From: Bradyrhizobium sp. 186
GTDB lineage: Bacteria > Pseudomonadota > Alphaproteobacteria > Rhizobiales > Xanthobacteraceae
Reading direction: 5' to 3'
NCBI RefSeq assembly: GCF_023101685.1
Contig: NZ_CP082164.1
Span: forward strand, 3,286,001-3,350,000
DNA: 64,000 nucleotides
Each line of letters begins with the position of its first letter. Position 1 is the first letter of the stretch. The notes under the pieces were generated by a model. That model was not told the origin of the DNA and did not search any database. It worked only from the letters and a program-made list of their open reading frames with translations. The position numbers and the translations under genes were made by a program. Shown here piece after piece: positions 45,009 to 53,608 of this stretch.

Positions 45009-45506
45009 AAGGCGCTGGTGCGTATTCTGCTCGATCAGCGCGACCGCGATCGCACCGATGGTCTCGATACCGCCGGGTTCGTGTCGGGCTATCGCGGCTC
45101 GCCGCTCGGCGGCGTCGACAGGGAGCTGTGGCGCGCCAACACCTTTCTGACGGAGCGCCGCATCGAATTCCTACCCGCCGTCAACGAAGACCTCGCGGCG
45201 ACAGCCGTTCTGGGTTCGCAGCAGGTCGAGACGAATCCCCAGCGGGAGGTCGAGGGCGTGTTCGGCCTCTGGTACGGCAAAGGCCCCGGCATCGACCGCT
45301 CCGGCGACGCGCTGAAGCATGGCAATGCCTACGGTTCGTCGCGGCATGGCGGCGTGCTGGTCGTCGCCGGCGACGATCATGGCTGCGTGTCGTCGTCGAT
45401 GCCCCATCAGTCGGACGTCGCCTTCATGGCGTGGTTCATGCCGACGCTGAACCCGTCGAGCGTCGCGGATTATCTCAGCTTCGGCGAATACGGTTATCCT
45501 CTCGTT
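45009..45506 (+). pseudogene. Indolepyruvate ferredoxin oxidoreductase, N-terminal-region fragment
   Basis: About 165 codons matching the first part of the large 2-oxoacid oxidoreductase: KALVRILLDQRDRDRTDGLD, TAGFVSGYRGSPLGGVD, EDLAATAVLGSQQVE and GLWYGKGPGIDRSGDALKHG. The first 25 or so residues and the remaining 950 or so are missing. In intact genomes this gene is often divergent from an lrp gene; here one deletion appears to have removed both 5' ends. Confidence 0.75.
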
Positions 45507-45511
45507 TGACG

Positions 45512-45766
45512 AGCACGGCTTCGGCGGCCTTTGTGAAGGCCAAGCGGGCGGTCGTCGTCTATGCTCGAGGGTTGGACTATTTCTCGGACTCTTCTATTGC
45601 TCCACAGAAGGCTTACGACCTGCAGCGTCCTTATATGGACCTATGGCTCCGCTTTATTGGTGTTTCGGACATTCGCGAGATTGTTGTTGAGAAGATCCTT
45701 TTCGGGTCTGAGGTCGATTTAGAGACGAGAGCTGAAGGAAAGCGGCGGGCAGAGGAGCTGGCATGA
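45512..45766 (+). pseudogene. FMN-dependent NADH-azoreductase, C-terminal fragment
   Basis: About 84 codons resembling the end of AzoR-type quinone/azo reductases: FVKAKRAVVVYARGLDY, APQKAYDLQRPYMDLWLRFI and KRRAEELA at the end. The flavin-binding N-terminus is missing. It is joined directly to the indolepyruvate oxidoreductase fragment but in another frame. Confidence 0.65.
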
Positions 45767-45967
45767 GATTTCTGACGCGGTCCCGTCCATGGCCGACTTC
45801 CAACAGCCTTGGATCGGAAACTTGCCTCCAGCGGAATCCGCCAGAGCATTTGGGACGATTGAAGAGGTTGTCGTAGGTTCGGAGAACAGCGGCAGCGCTC
45901 CCCCCGCCACCAGATTTTCTACGATCTCGTTCGCTCGTTGGTAGCGCTTGTCGCCGCAGACGAGCGC

Positions 45968-46876
45968 TTAGGCGGCGCTCTCCTTGGCCACTGCGGCAAG
46001 GAGACCGCGCGCCCATTTGTGAAGGCCCGACTTGGCGGTTCTTGCGCTCCAGTACATATCGATGCTGATCGGCACGCGGAAGGGCAGGGGCGCGATATGC
46101 AGACCGTCCCGCATGGCACGCGCCAGATGATGCGGGATGGCTGCGATGAGACAAGTGCCGGGGATGATGCGCTCCAGACAGTCATGACTTGGCAGCGTGA
46201 CCGCCGGCTCCAGCACGATGCCCTTGGCCTTGAGGACATCGATGTAGAGCGGCTGCCATTCGCCGTTGTGCGTTACGAAGACATGTTCCGCCTTGCAATA
46301 TGCTGACAGCGTGATCCGGCCGCGTGCCAGAGGGTTGGCCCGATCCATCACGCACACATAGTGGTCGGTGAGGATGTGACGCCGATAGAAACTGTCGCCG
46401 ACGATACCGACCGGACCAATGACGATGTCGCACTCATTTTGCTTGAGGTGGACGTTGCCGTGTCCCGCCGCGTCCAGCAGCACGAGCCGTGCGCGCGGCG
46501 CCGCGGTCCGAAACCGGACGCTGAACTGCGGAAACAGAGTCTGCCGTTCGTGATGGTTGCAGGAGATCGTCACGGTGCCCTTCGCGACGGCGGGATCGAA
46601 TTCCGTTGGCGAGGCAAGGCCCTCGATCTCGCCGAGGGTTTGCCGCGCCCACTCCACCAACGCCGCGCACCGGTCGGTTGCGGTGACGCCATTGCCCTGG
46701 CGGACGAAAAGCGGGTCACGAAACGCACTGCGCAAGCGCTCGACCGTATAGCTGATCGTGGATTGATTGACGTCGAGCCGCTCCGCCGCGGCGGAGAACG
46801 ATCGCAGGTCGTACACCAGGACAAGCGTGCGCAGCGCTCCGAAGTCGACAGGATCGAGGGCGGAATTGATCGTCAC
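45968..46876 (-). CDS. LysR-family regulator next to the P450 operon
   Basis: 302 aa. N-terminal HTH (DFGALRTLVLVYDLRSFSAAAERLDVNQSTISYTVERLRSAF) and a complete effector domain ending in WARGLLAAVAKESAA. The opening and effector pattern place it near the NodD/LinR-like LysR group, but it is not NodD by any specific feature I can see. It is divergent from the P450-ferredoxin unit with a 142-bp gap, so it is the likely regulator. Confidence 0.85.
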   Translation of the reverse strand: MTINSALDPVDFGALRTLVLVYDLRSFSAAAERLDVNQSTISYTVERLRSAFRDPLFVRQGNGVTATDRCAALVEWARQTLGEIEGLASPTEFDPAVAKGTVTISCNHHERQTLFPQFSVRFRTAAPRARLVLLDAAGHGNVHLKQNECDIVIGPVGIVGDSFYRRHILTDHYVCVMDRANPLARGRITLSAYCKAEHVFVTHNGEWQPLYIDVLKAKGIVLEPAVTLPSHDCLERIIPGTCLIAAIPHHLARAMRDGLHIAPLPFRVPISIDMYWSARTAKSGLHKWARGLLAAVAKESAA

Positions 46877-47018
46877 GGCGTGAGTTCCAGGCGAGGTCCC
46901 AACCTGGTCAGCGTATCACAGGTCATGCAAGATTTCGATGATGTCTATTGAGCCTATCGAATTGAGCGGTCGGCGCACGGCCGTTAGCCTGCTCCGAAAT
47001 AAGCAAGGGAGGAGGAAG

Positions 47019-48200
47019 ATGACGAGCGCTGCACCTGTCATCACGGATATCTCGTATCAGGAACTGCTCGACGATCCCTATCCGATCTTCAGGCGCGTTC
47101 GCGACACGGCTTCCGCCGTCTTCGTGGCGGCGGCCAACCTCACGCTTGTCACGCGCTTCGACGACATCATGAAGATCGAGCGCGACCCCGCGACTTACTC
47201 ATCCGACAACCCGGCTTCCCTGGTCAACAAGGTGATGGGGCCGACCTTCATGCGCAAGGACGGCGCCGAGCACGCCACCGGCCGCAAGGCGATCGAGCCT
47301 TCTTTCCGGCCCGGCACGATCAAGGAGCACTGGGCGCCGAAATTCGCCGAAATCTGCGAAGGCTTGATCGACTCGCTGAACGAGGCGGGCGAGGCGGATC
47401 TATTCCCGGCGCTCGCCGCACCGATGGCGTCGCTCTCCTTGATGGAGATGATCGGCTTCAAGGAGATGCCATGGGAGACGCTGGCCTTGTGGTCCCAATC
47501 GCTGATCGACGGCGCGGGCAACTACTCACGCGATGCCGAGATCGAGCGGAAGGCGATGGAGGCGGGGACCGGAATCGATGCGGCAATCGAGGCGGTGCTT
47601 GACCATCACCGCGCCCACCCCAACCCCTCGATCTTGTCGTCCATGGTGCATGCGGATCCGCCGATGCCGATCGAGGAGATCCGGGCCAACATCAAGGTGA
47701 TCATCGGCGGCGGTCTGAACGAGCCGCGCGATGCGATCCTCACGCTTACCCTCGGCCTGCTGGCAAATCCAACGCAAAGGGAGATCGTTCTCGCCAAGCC
47801 GGAGCTATGGCCAACCGCGTTCGAGGAGGCGGTGCGCTGGATCTCGCCGATCGGCATGTATCCGCGCCGCGTCGTCCGCGCCGCTGATCTCTCTGGAGTG
47901 GCGCTGCCCGAAGGCATCCAGATCGGTCTCTGCGTCGGAGCGGCGAACCGTGACGACAGGCGCTTCACCGATCCGGACCGGTTCGACATTTTCCGGCCCA
48001 AGCAGTCGCACCTGGCGTTCGGTGCCGGTGCGCACTTCTGCGCCGGCACTTGGGTCTCGCGGCAGACCGTCGGCAGGATCGTGGTGCCGATGCTGTTCGA
48101 ACGCCTCGCCAATCTCCGGCTGCGCGATGACGCTCCGCCTCTCCTTCGGGGCTGGGTATTCCGCGGTCCGGTGTCGCTGCCTGTTCGTTGGGACGCCTGA
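47019..48200 (+). CDS. Cytochrome P450
   Basis: 393 aa from ATG 47019, with a strong gggaggagg site; an in-frame ATG at 46938 has none. Heme-binding motif FGAGAHFCAG (Cys341) and the K-helix ExxR (E270-R273) are intact. The I-helix reads GGGLNEPRDAI (230-240), so the usual acid-Thr pair is replaced by Asn-Glu-Pro; a few P450 families share this and use altered proton delivery. It is soluble and of bacterial class I type: the [2Fe-2S] ferredoxin gene follows after 10 nt, and a ferredoxin reductase gene starts after that but is cut off. Substrate unknown. Confidence 0.9.
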   Translation: MTSAAPVITDISYQELLDDPYPIFRRVRDTASAVFVAAANLTLVTRFDDIMKIERDPATYSSDNPASLVNKVMGPTFMRKDGAEHATGRKAIEPSFRPGTIKEHWAPKFAEICEGLIDSLNEAGEADLFPALAAPMASLSLMEMIGFKEMPWETLALWSQSLIDGAGNYSRDAEIERKAMEAGTGIDAAIEAVLDHHRAHPNPSILSSMVHADPPMPIEEIRANIKVIIGGGLNEPRDAILTLTLGLLANPTQREIVLAKPELWPTAFEEAVRWISPIGMYPRRVVRAADLSGVALPEGIQIGLCVGAANRDDRRFTDPDRFDIFRPKQSHLAFGAGAHFCAGTWVSRQTVGRIVVPMLFERLANLRLRDDAPPLLRGWVFRGPVSLPVRWDA

Positions 48201-48210
48201 AGGAGGAGAG

Positions 48211-48531
48211 ATGCCGAAGATCTTATTCGTTGGCGCGGACGGCGCCACCCACGAGGTTGCCGCCAGCGCAGACCAATCGGTCATGGAAGCGGCCCTTGGC
48301 GCCGGCGTGCCTGGTATCGTCGCCGAGTGCAACGGCGCGGCCGCCTGTGCAACCTGTCATTGCTACTTCGATCCGGCCTACGCCGGCTGCACCGGCGAAG
48401 TCGGCGAGCACGAGAATGAGATGCTGGATTTTACGGCTGCCGAGCGAACGGCCGAGAGCCGCCTGAGCTGCCAGGTGAGCGTCGTGGCGGAGATGGAGGG
48501 CATGACTGTACGCCTGCCATCCATGCAATAG
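48211..48531 (+). CDS. [2Fe-2S] ferredoxin (putidaredoxin/adrenodoxin type)
   Basis: 106 aa from ATG 48211 with an aggaggag site. Cluster ligands follow C-x5-C-x2-C-xn-C: CNGAAACATCHCYF and the later LSCQV. The P450 gene upstream makes it the likely direct electron donor. Its own reductase gene just downstream is truncated, so electrons would have to come from a reductase encoded elsewhere. Confidence 0.9.
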   Translation: MPKILFVGADGATHEVAASADQSVMEAALGAGVPGIVAECNGAAACATCHCYFDPAYAGCTGEVGEHENEMLDFTAAERTAESRLSCQVSVVAEMEGMTVRLPSMQ

Positions 48532-48553
48532 ACGCACTGCAGGGAAAATCCAC

Positions 48554-48640
48554 ATGACCCGCGTCGTCATCGTCGGAGCCGGGCAAGCCGGAAGCTCCGC
48601 CGCGTTGAAATTGCGCGGCCTGGGCTTTCGCGGCGCGGTG
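48554..48640 (+). pseudogene. FAD-dependent ferredoxin reductase, N-terminal stub
   Basis: Only about 29 codons remain: MTRVVIVGAGQAGSSAALKL with the GxGxxG FAD motif, then GLGFRGAV. At about 48640 the sequence switches to a pabB fragment on the opposite strand. This removes the third component of the P450 electron chain. Confidence 0.8.
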
Positions 48641-48828
48641 CAAACGCGTGACAAATCGTTACGGAGGAGGTCGACGATCATAATGTTTTCGGCACGGTCC
48701 TTCTCGGACGCATATAGCAATTCAGCGCGGCGCTGGTCTTCCTTCAGAGGAACGCGCGCTCGTGCCCTTGATTGGTCGCGTTTCAACCAGTTGTCCGTCG
48801 AGCTTCAGGAATCGTTGCGGCGAGCTAG

Positions 48829-49989
48829 GAGCCTGTCCCGGTAATGGACTTGGGATCAAGCGAATCGAGTTCTGAGCGTTTTTTTGGAGACAAGTTTCTC
48901 CTTAGCGTGCTGCTGCGAGTTTTGTGAGGTTGTGGGCGGTGCAGATCATGGCCCATTCGGCTTTGACCTTGTCGATGCCGCGCAGGAGGAACTGGCGGAA
49001 GCCTCTTGCCTGCTTGATCTGGCCGAAGACGGGCTCGACGATCTGTTTTCGCAATCGATACCGGCTTCGATAGCCTGCGCGCTTGAGCTTTGTGCTCATT
49101 CTGGCGATCAGCGTGCCGGATTTGAGCTTCCTTTTTGCCGTGGCCGCCTTGGTGCCGTGCTTTTGCCGTCCAGTGGCGACGTAGCCCTCGATCCGGCGTC
49201 GAACGAGCGTGCGAAGATTGGCTTGCGAGCAATAGCCCGCATCGGCCGATGCTTCATCCGGGTTCGTCCCGAGATTGGCTTTGATGGCATCGAGCAAGGG
49301 TGCGAGCTGCGCCTGATCGCTCGGCGAGTTGGTCAGCGTGTGCGCCACGATGATCTGATGGGCGCCATCGACGGCGGCCTGTGCGTTGTAGCCCTGGATG
49401 AAGCCGTTTTTGGTCGGCATCACGCGGCTGTCGGGATCGGTGAAGTTGCGTTGCGCCTTGTCGCTCGGCTCTGCCGTGACAGGCTTGGACTTGCGTCCCG
49501 GCCGGCCCCTGCCGCCGTCGCCGGAGCCGTCGTCGTCCGGCTTCGAGGCGGCTTTGGTTTCGGCAGCAGCCTTGGCTTCGGCTTCCAGCGCGGCCTTGCG
49601 GAACTCGCTGATCGTGCGGAAGTCCGGACGCTGCATCCCCGTTACTGCCGCAAAATCCAGCCGCTCCTCGCAGCCCCGAGCGATCCTGCGCGACGAGTAG
49701 ATCCCCTGGCTGTAAGCATAAAGCAGCAGCGCCACCATCATGCCAGGATGATAGGGCGGAAAGCCGCGCTCCTCGTCGTAGGCATCCATGATCGCCGACA
49801 GGTCCAAACCCGTGCGAACCGTGTCGCGAACAAAGTGGGCCACGTGCCCGGGAGGCACCAAATCCTGGACCGACGGCGGCAGCAGCCAAACCTGATCAAC
49901 GTCCCAAGGACGAAATGTCTTGCTCATCCGCCGTTTGAATCACGACGCTTGTGCTTCGTCGAGAAAAATCCGATTACTCGGACAGGCTC
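48829..49989 (-). mobile_element. IS1182-like insertion sequence, 1161 bp, internally deleted
   Basis: Ends are GAGCCTGTCC and GGACAGGCTC (inverted repeat, extending imperfectly to GTAAT/ATTAC). A 4-bp CTAG duplication flanks it at 48825-48828 and 49990-49993. Removing the element and one CTAG restores the pabB frame across LTIASSSPQRF, which confirms the boundaries. Full-length relatives are about 1.7 kb or more, so this copy has lost internal sequence. Confidence 0.85.
48902..49927 (-). CDS. IS1182-family transposase with internal deletion
   Basis: 341 aa, against roughly 450 or more in the family. The N-terminal domain (DVDQVWLLPPSVQDLVP, HPGMMVALLLYAYSQGIYSS, FRTISEFRK) jumps straight to KAALEAEAKAA and the later DDE core. 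The segment that normally carries the first catalytic Asp (a VALDGTK-like motif) is missing, while the second Asp region (ASADAGYCSQANL) and Glu region (VEPVFGQIKQARGF) remain. It is open but very likely inactive; it could be mobilised in trans. Confidence 0.8.
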   Translation of the reverse strand: MSKTFRPWDVDQVWLLPPSVQDLVPPGHVAHFVRDTVRTGLDLSAIMDAYDEERGFPPYHPGMMVALLLYAYSQGIYSSRRIARGCEERLDFAAVTGMQRPDFRTISEFRKAALEAEAKAAAETKAASKPDDDGSGDGGRGRPGRKSKPVTAEPSDKAQRNFTDPDSRVMPTKNGFIQGYNAQAAVDGAHQIIVAHTLTNSPSDQAQLAPLLDAIKANLGTNPDEASADAGYCSQANLRTLVRRRIEGYVATGRQKHGTKAATAKRKLKSGTLIARMSTKLKRAGYRSRYRLRKQIVEPVFGQIKQARGFRQFLLRGIDKVKAEWAMICTAHNLTKLAAAR

Positions 49990-50893
49990 CTAGATGCAAT
50001 GGTCAGTTTGCCGTAGAGCAGGAGGGCCGCAAATGGCGCCGGGTTCAATGACCGCAGCCGACAGAAGAAGGCGAGTGGATCGAACGAGGTCGACAGCCTG
50101 GCGCTGAAGCGGTGCGCGATGTTGGTTTGGAAGACGTCTCCCGCCAGAATCAAGTCGATGACGCGCTGCACCGCTGCGATGTAGCGCTCGCTGGTGAAAT
50201 TCGAATGCCAGGCGCCCGCTGTATTGCAAGAGCCATTCCGCGGGGACTCTGGGCGTACAAGTAGCGCCGCAAACTCATCGGCTCGACGGCGCGCGCTCGC
50301 CGCGTCGCGCAGGATCCTGCTCTGGCCACCCGGTTAAAAAGATCCAACATCTCTCGTCGCGATGGTCGTAGGCGATTACCACGTCATAGAAATGCAGGAT
50401 CGATTGGGGCAATCCCTGACCGGCGATTTCTGGGGGCGGCAATCGCTCGGATGTCCTGTTAAGATCATAGGCAAAAAAGCCGGCCGCGCCCCCTGAAATA
50501 GGGGAAGATCGGGGCGATGCTCCTGTGGATACTCGGCGAGAAGGGTGCGAAGAGCTTTCCATGGATCGCCTTCGAGAGCTTCTCCGCCGCAACTCGCCTG
50601 TCCGTCGGCAATCGTGTAGGTGCTGAACGGGTCGCAGGCCACGTATGAATACCGCCCGAGTGCCTCGTGCCTCGCTGCGCTATCCAAAAACGTGAGGTTC
50701 GGCCAATGTGCGAGGCATCGCATCGCCGTGACAGGATCAATCCAATGTATCTCACGAACATGCATCGAGCTTACGTCACCAACGACGGCGGCCGTGCTGA
50801 GAGAGATTCCCTGACTTGTGCTTCCCTTTCCAACGAAGGCAGCTCTCCGCTGGAACCCGCACACCTTTGAATTTGACCGTCAGAATTTACTTC

Positions 50894-51187
50894 TTACTCT
50901 GCTGAAACATTGTAGTCGGCTGCGAATCGTAATTCCCGAAGCGGTCGCACCCGCTCGATCGATTCTTGATATCGATCATGCGCCTTATACGCTGCGAGTT
51001 CCGTCTCGTTGTCGAACTCACCATAAACGTCGACGTCGATGTCGTTGCCGAGCTGGTCGGGTTTTCGGTTGCGAGCGACCTCGAGCCGGCGCGCATATGG
51101 GATCGTGGTGAGAACCGATAGGCCGTCGATCATTTGATCGATGTCGGCCTTGTCCTTAGCGGTGAATAAGACGATATGGCGAATCAT
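50894..51187 (-). CDS. Dabb-family (stress-responsive alpha/beta barrel) protein
   Basis: 97 aa from ATG 51187 (MIRHIVLFTAKDKADIDQMI); the frame opens 12 codons earlier without a better start. The typical Dabb pattern is present: RHIVLF first strand, a helix with DGLSVL, then VDVYGEFDNETELAAYKAHD and a final helix. Function is usually unknown in bacteria; some relatives are cyclases or chaperone-like dimers. It stands alone between the pabB pseudogene and bioR. Confidence 0.8.
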   Translation of the reverse strand: MIRHIVLFTAKDKADIDQMIDGLSVLTTIPYARRLEVARNRKPDQLGNDIDVDVYGEFDNETELAAYKAHDRYQESIERVRPLRELRFAADYNVSAE

Positions 51188-51356
51188 GGCTAGCCGTAGA
51201 GTCAGATTTGATGCAGATGGCATGCCTATCTTGCGATCAAGTCTGACGCAACGCTAACGTTACTGAGGCTTCGTGCCAGCAGCGAGACGGCTGGGTTTGC
51301 ACACAGTGCGACGACATACGATTGCAACGTGAACGCGCCAGATCGGCCATCTCCGA

Positions 51357-51992
51357 TCACGACGCGGGAATCGTGAGGCGCTCAATGGTTTGAATGTGAC
51401 GCGCGAGCAGGCTGCAGGCTTGATCAACGTCGCGCGTTCGCAGTGCTTGTAGAATTAAGCGGTGATCCTGATTGGACCGCGGTCGCCAGCCGGCACTGCC
51501 CATCGCGAACACCAACCGAGAATTTGCAAGCTGCAATTCATCGAGGCTGGCGAGCAGTCGCGGCATGGCGCAGGGCGCCACCAGTGCGTGGTGAAAGGCG
51601 CGGTTGGCGGCCTCAAATTCCTGAATCGTCTCGGCATTGTCTGCTTCAATCAGAGCCAACTCGATCCGTGCCAGGTGGGATGGCGTCAGCTTCGGTGCGG
51701 CATTCCGCAGCGCGACCACTTCCAGCGCGGCCCGCATCTCGGCAATCTCCTTCACCGAATTGGTATCGAGCGGCGCAACACGCACGCCGCGACGCGGCAC
51801 AGCAACGACAAGATGTTGGGCTTCTAGCTGCCGAAATGCCTCACGCACCGGGACGTGGCTTGAACTGAATTCCCGCGCGATGTGGTCCTGTCGCAGCGGC
51901 AGATCAGGGTGCAGGGCGCCACTGATAATGCGCTCGCCAATGACCTGCGCAATGCGGCTCGCCGTCGTCGCACTCTCATCGGCAGATATCAT
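51357..51992 (-). CDS. bioR: GntR-family biotin regulator BioR
   Basis: 211 aa. Winged HTH of the GntR/FadR type (ERIISGALHPDLPLRQDHIA, SSSHVPVREAFRQLEAQHLV) and an all-helical FCD-type effector domain with the metal/ligand His pattern (FHHALVA, DHRLILQAL). It is divergent from bioB, and TTATCTATAA-type BioR boxes lie in the intergenic region, one directly before its own start codon. This is the arrangement of BioR in Rhizobiales, where it represses biotin synthesis and itself. Confidence 0.88.
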   Translation of the reverse strand: MISADESATTASRIAQVIGERIISGALHPDLPLRQDHIAREFSSSHVPVREAFRQLEAQHLVVAVPRRGVRVAPLDTNSVKEIAEMRAALEVVALRNAAPKLTPSHLARIELALIEADNAETIQEFEAANRAFHHALVAPCAMPRLLASLDELQLANSRLVFAMGSAGWRPRSNQDHRLILQALRTRDVDQACSLLARHIQTIERLTIPAS

Positions 51993-51995
51993 AGA

Positions 51996-52005
51996 TTATC
52001 TATCA
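51996..52005. promoter_or_regulatory. BioR box, variant TTATCTATCA
   Basis: It lies 3 nt before the bioR start codon and matches the TTATCTATAA consensus at 9 of 10 positions. It would block bioR expression directly (autorepression). Confidence 0.65.
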
Positions 52006-52070
52006 TAAAATCGAGTGCGTTTGCGTACTGCCCAAGTTAGCATCGATCCTAGCAACGGTCATTGTCATAA

Positions 52071-52080
52071 TCATAGATAA
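52071..52080. promoter_or_regulatory. BioR box, variant TTATCTATGA (minus strand)
   Basis: TCATAGATAA on the plus strand; 9 of 10 positions match the consensus. It is one helical turn from the exact box at 52090, so two dimers could bind side by side. Confidence 0.6.
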
Positions 52081-52089
52081 TAGCTGATA

Positions 52090-52099
52090 TTATCTATAA
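52090..52099. promoter_or_regulatory. BioR box TTATCTATAA (exact consensus)
   Basis: Exact BioR consensus 22 nt before the bioB start, overlapping the likely transcription start or leader. Confidence 0.8.
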
Positions 52100-52121
52100 A
52101 AATGCAGAAAGGGCAGGTCTC

Positions 52122-53165
52122 ATGAGTCATGCCGGGGGAGCGAGGCAGAACGGCAGCCACAAAACAGAACCTGTCCGCCACGACTGGACGCGCTCTCAGG
52201 CGGAGGCGCTCTATGGCTTACCATTCGCCGACCTGATGTTTCAGGCGCAAAGCATCCACCGCAGCAATTTCGATCCAAACCACGTCGAGACCGCGAGCCT
52301 GCTCAGCATCAAGACCGGCGGTTGTCCGGAGGATTGCGGCTACTGTTCACAGAGCGCGCATTATGACACCGACCTGAAGGCGACGCGCTTGATGGATCAG
52401 GCCGATTTGGTCGCGAATGCGCAGCGCGCCAAGGATGCCGGCGCCAGCCGCTTCTGCATGGCAGCGGCGTGGCGCAATCCGAAAGACCGCGACCTCGACC
52501 ATGTCTGCGAGATGGTGCGCGCGGTCAAAGGTCTCGGCATGGAAACCTGCGTCACGCTCGGCATGCTGACGACTGCTCAGGCCTCACGATTGCATCACGC
52601 CGGCCTCGATTTCTACAACCACAACGTCGATACCTCGCCCGAGTTCTACGACAAGATCATCACGACGCGCACCTTGCAGGACCGCATCGATACGCTCGCG
52701 CATGTGCGCGACGCCGGCATCAAGCTTTGCTGCGGCGGCATCGTCGGCATGGGTGAGCGCGTCGAGGACCGGCTCGGCATGATCGTGCTGCTCGCCAATC
52801 TCCCCAGCCATCCGGAAAGCGTGCCGATCAACCTCTGGAGCGAGGTCAAGGGCGTGCCGGTCAACGAGACGGCGGAGCGTCCCGATCCGATCGCGCTGGT
52901 GCGGCTGATCGCGGTCGCCCGCATCCTGATGCCGCGCAGCGTCGTGCGGTTGTCCGCCGGGCGGCAATACATGACCGACGAATTGCAGGCGCTGTGCTTC
53001 CTGGCCGGCGCGAATTCGATCTTCATCGGCGATGTGCTCTTGACCACCAAGAACCCGCAGCGCGATCACGATGCGGATTTGCTGGATCGGCTCGGCATCA
53101 AGTCCCGTCTCAACCAAGCGAAACAGCTCAACGCGCAGCCGGCGCGCAAACTTAAGTGTAGGTAA
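52122..53165 (+). CDS. bioB: Biotin synthase
   Basis: 347 aa, radical SAM enzyme that inserts sulfur into dethiobiotin. The C-x3-C-x2-C motif is present ([13 protein letters not shown]), with [18 protein letters not shown] before it, as are the [12 protein letters not shown] and GGIVGMGE segments that bind SAM and dethiobiotin. First gene of the bio-pan cluster; panD starts 3 nt after its stop. BioR boxes lie directly upstream. Confidence 0.95.
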   Translation: MSHAGGARQNGSHKTEPVRHDWTRSQAEALYGLPFADLMFQAQSIHRSNFDPNHVETASLLSIKTGGCPEDCGYCSQSAHYDTDLKATRLMDQADLVANAQRAKDAGASRFCMAAAWRNPKDRDLDHVCEMVRAVKGLGMETCVTLGMLTTAQASRLHHAGLDFYNHNVDTSPEFYDKIITTRTLQDRIDTLAHVRDAGIKLCCGGIVGMGERVEDRLGMIVLLANLPSHPESVPINLWSEVKGVPVNETAERPDPIALVRLIAVARILMPRSVVRLSAGRQYMTDELQALCFLAGANSIFIGDVLLTTKNPQRDHDADLLDRLGIKSRLNQAKQLNAQPARKLKCR

Positions 53166-53168
53166 AAA

Positions 53169-53522
53169 ATGCAAATTGCTCTGATGAAAGGCAAAATCCA
53201 TCGCGCCTCGGTGACCCAAGCCGATCTGCACTATGAGGGCTCGATATCGATTGATCGTGCGCTAATGGACGCTGCGGGATTTCTGGTCAATGAGCGCGTC
53301 GAAATCTACAACATCGACACTGGCGCGCGCTTTGCCACCTACGTGATAGAGGCGCCCCAGGGGTCAGGCATGATAGGCCTCAATGGTGCCGCTGCGAGAC
53401 TAGCGATGATTGGAGATAAGGTGATTATCGTAGCATATGCCTCATGTGAGGAGGTCGAAGCGAGAGCATTCACACCGCGTGTCGTGCTGGTCGACGAAGA
53501 AAATCGCATCCTACCCAGTTGA
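53169..53522 (+). CDS. panD: Aspartate 1-decarboxylase (PanD)
   Basis: 117 aa, of normal length. The self-cleavage site Gly24-Ser25 is visible in YEGSISID, and the pyruvoyl group forms there. [20 protein letters not shown] is the family core. It makes beta-alanine for pantothenate. Lodged between bioB and bioF, it would share BioR control with biotin synthesis. Confidence 0.93.
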   Translation: MQIALMKGKIHRASVTQADLHYEGSISIDRALMDAAGFLVNERVEIYNIDTGARFATYVIEAPQGSGMIGLNGAAARLAMIGDKVIIVAYASCEEVEARAFTPRVVLVDEENRILPS

Positions 53523-53608
53523 AAGCGACGAGGCCTATGCTGAGAACTTTTGCATTTTGCGGCCGTCAAAGACTTTTGCGCGACTGATGGCTTGCCTGGA
53601 AGTGAACG

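Larger units (their letters stand above)
48641..50765 (-). pseudogene. pabB: pabB (aminodeoxychorismate synthase component I) pseudogene, IS-interrupted
   Basis: The minus strand reads the N-terminal half of PabB from about 50765 (MHVREIHWIDPVTAMRCL, DSAARHEALGRYSYVACDPF), then GGAAGFFAYDLNRTSERLPP in a second frame, then VIDLILAGDVFQTNIAHRF and LNPAPFAALLLYGKLTIAS in a third. At LTIAS the IS1182-like element intervenes; past it the gene resumes (SSPQRFLKLDGQLVETRPIK) and, after another frameshift, ends at KDRAENIMIVDLLRNDLSRV near 48641. The chorismate-binding C-terminus is missing. At least three frameshifts, one insertion and one truncation: clearly dead. Confidence 0.85.
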
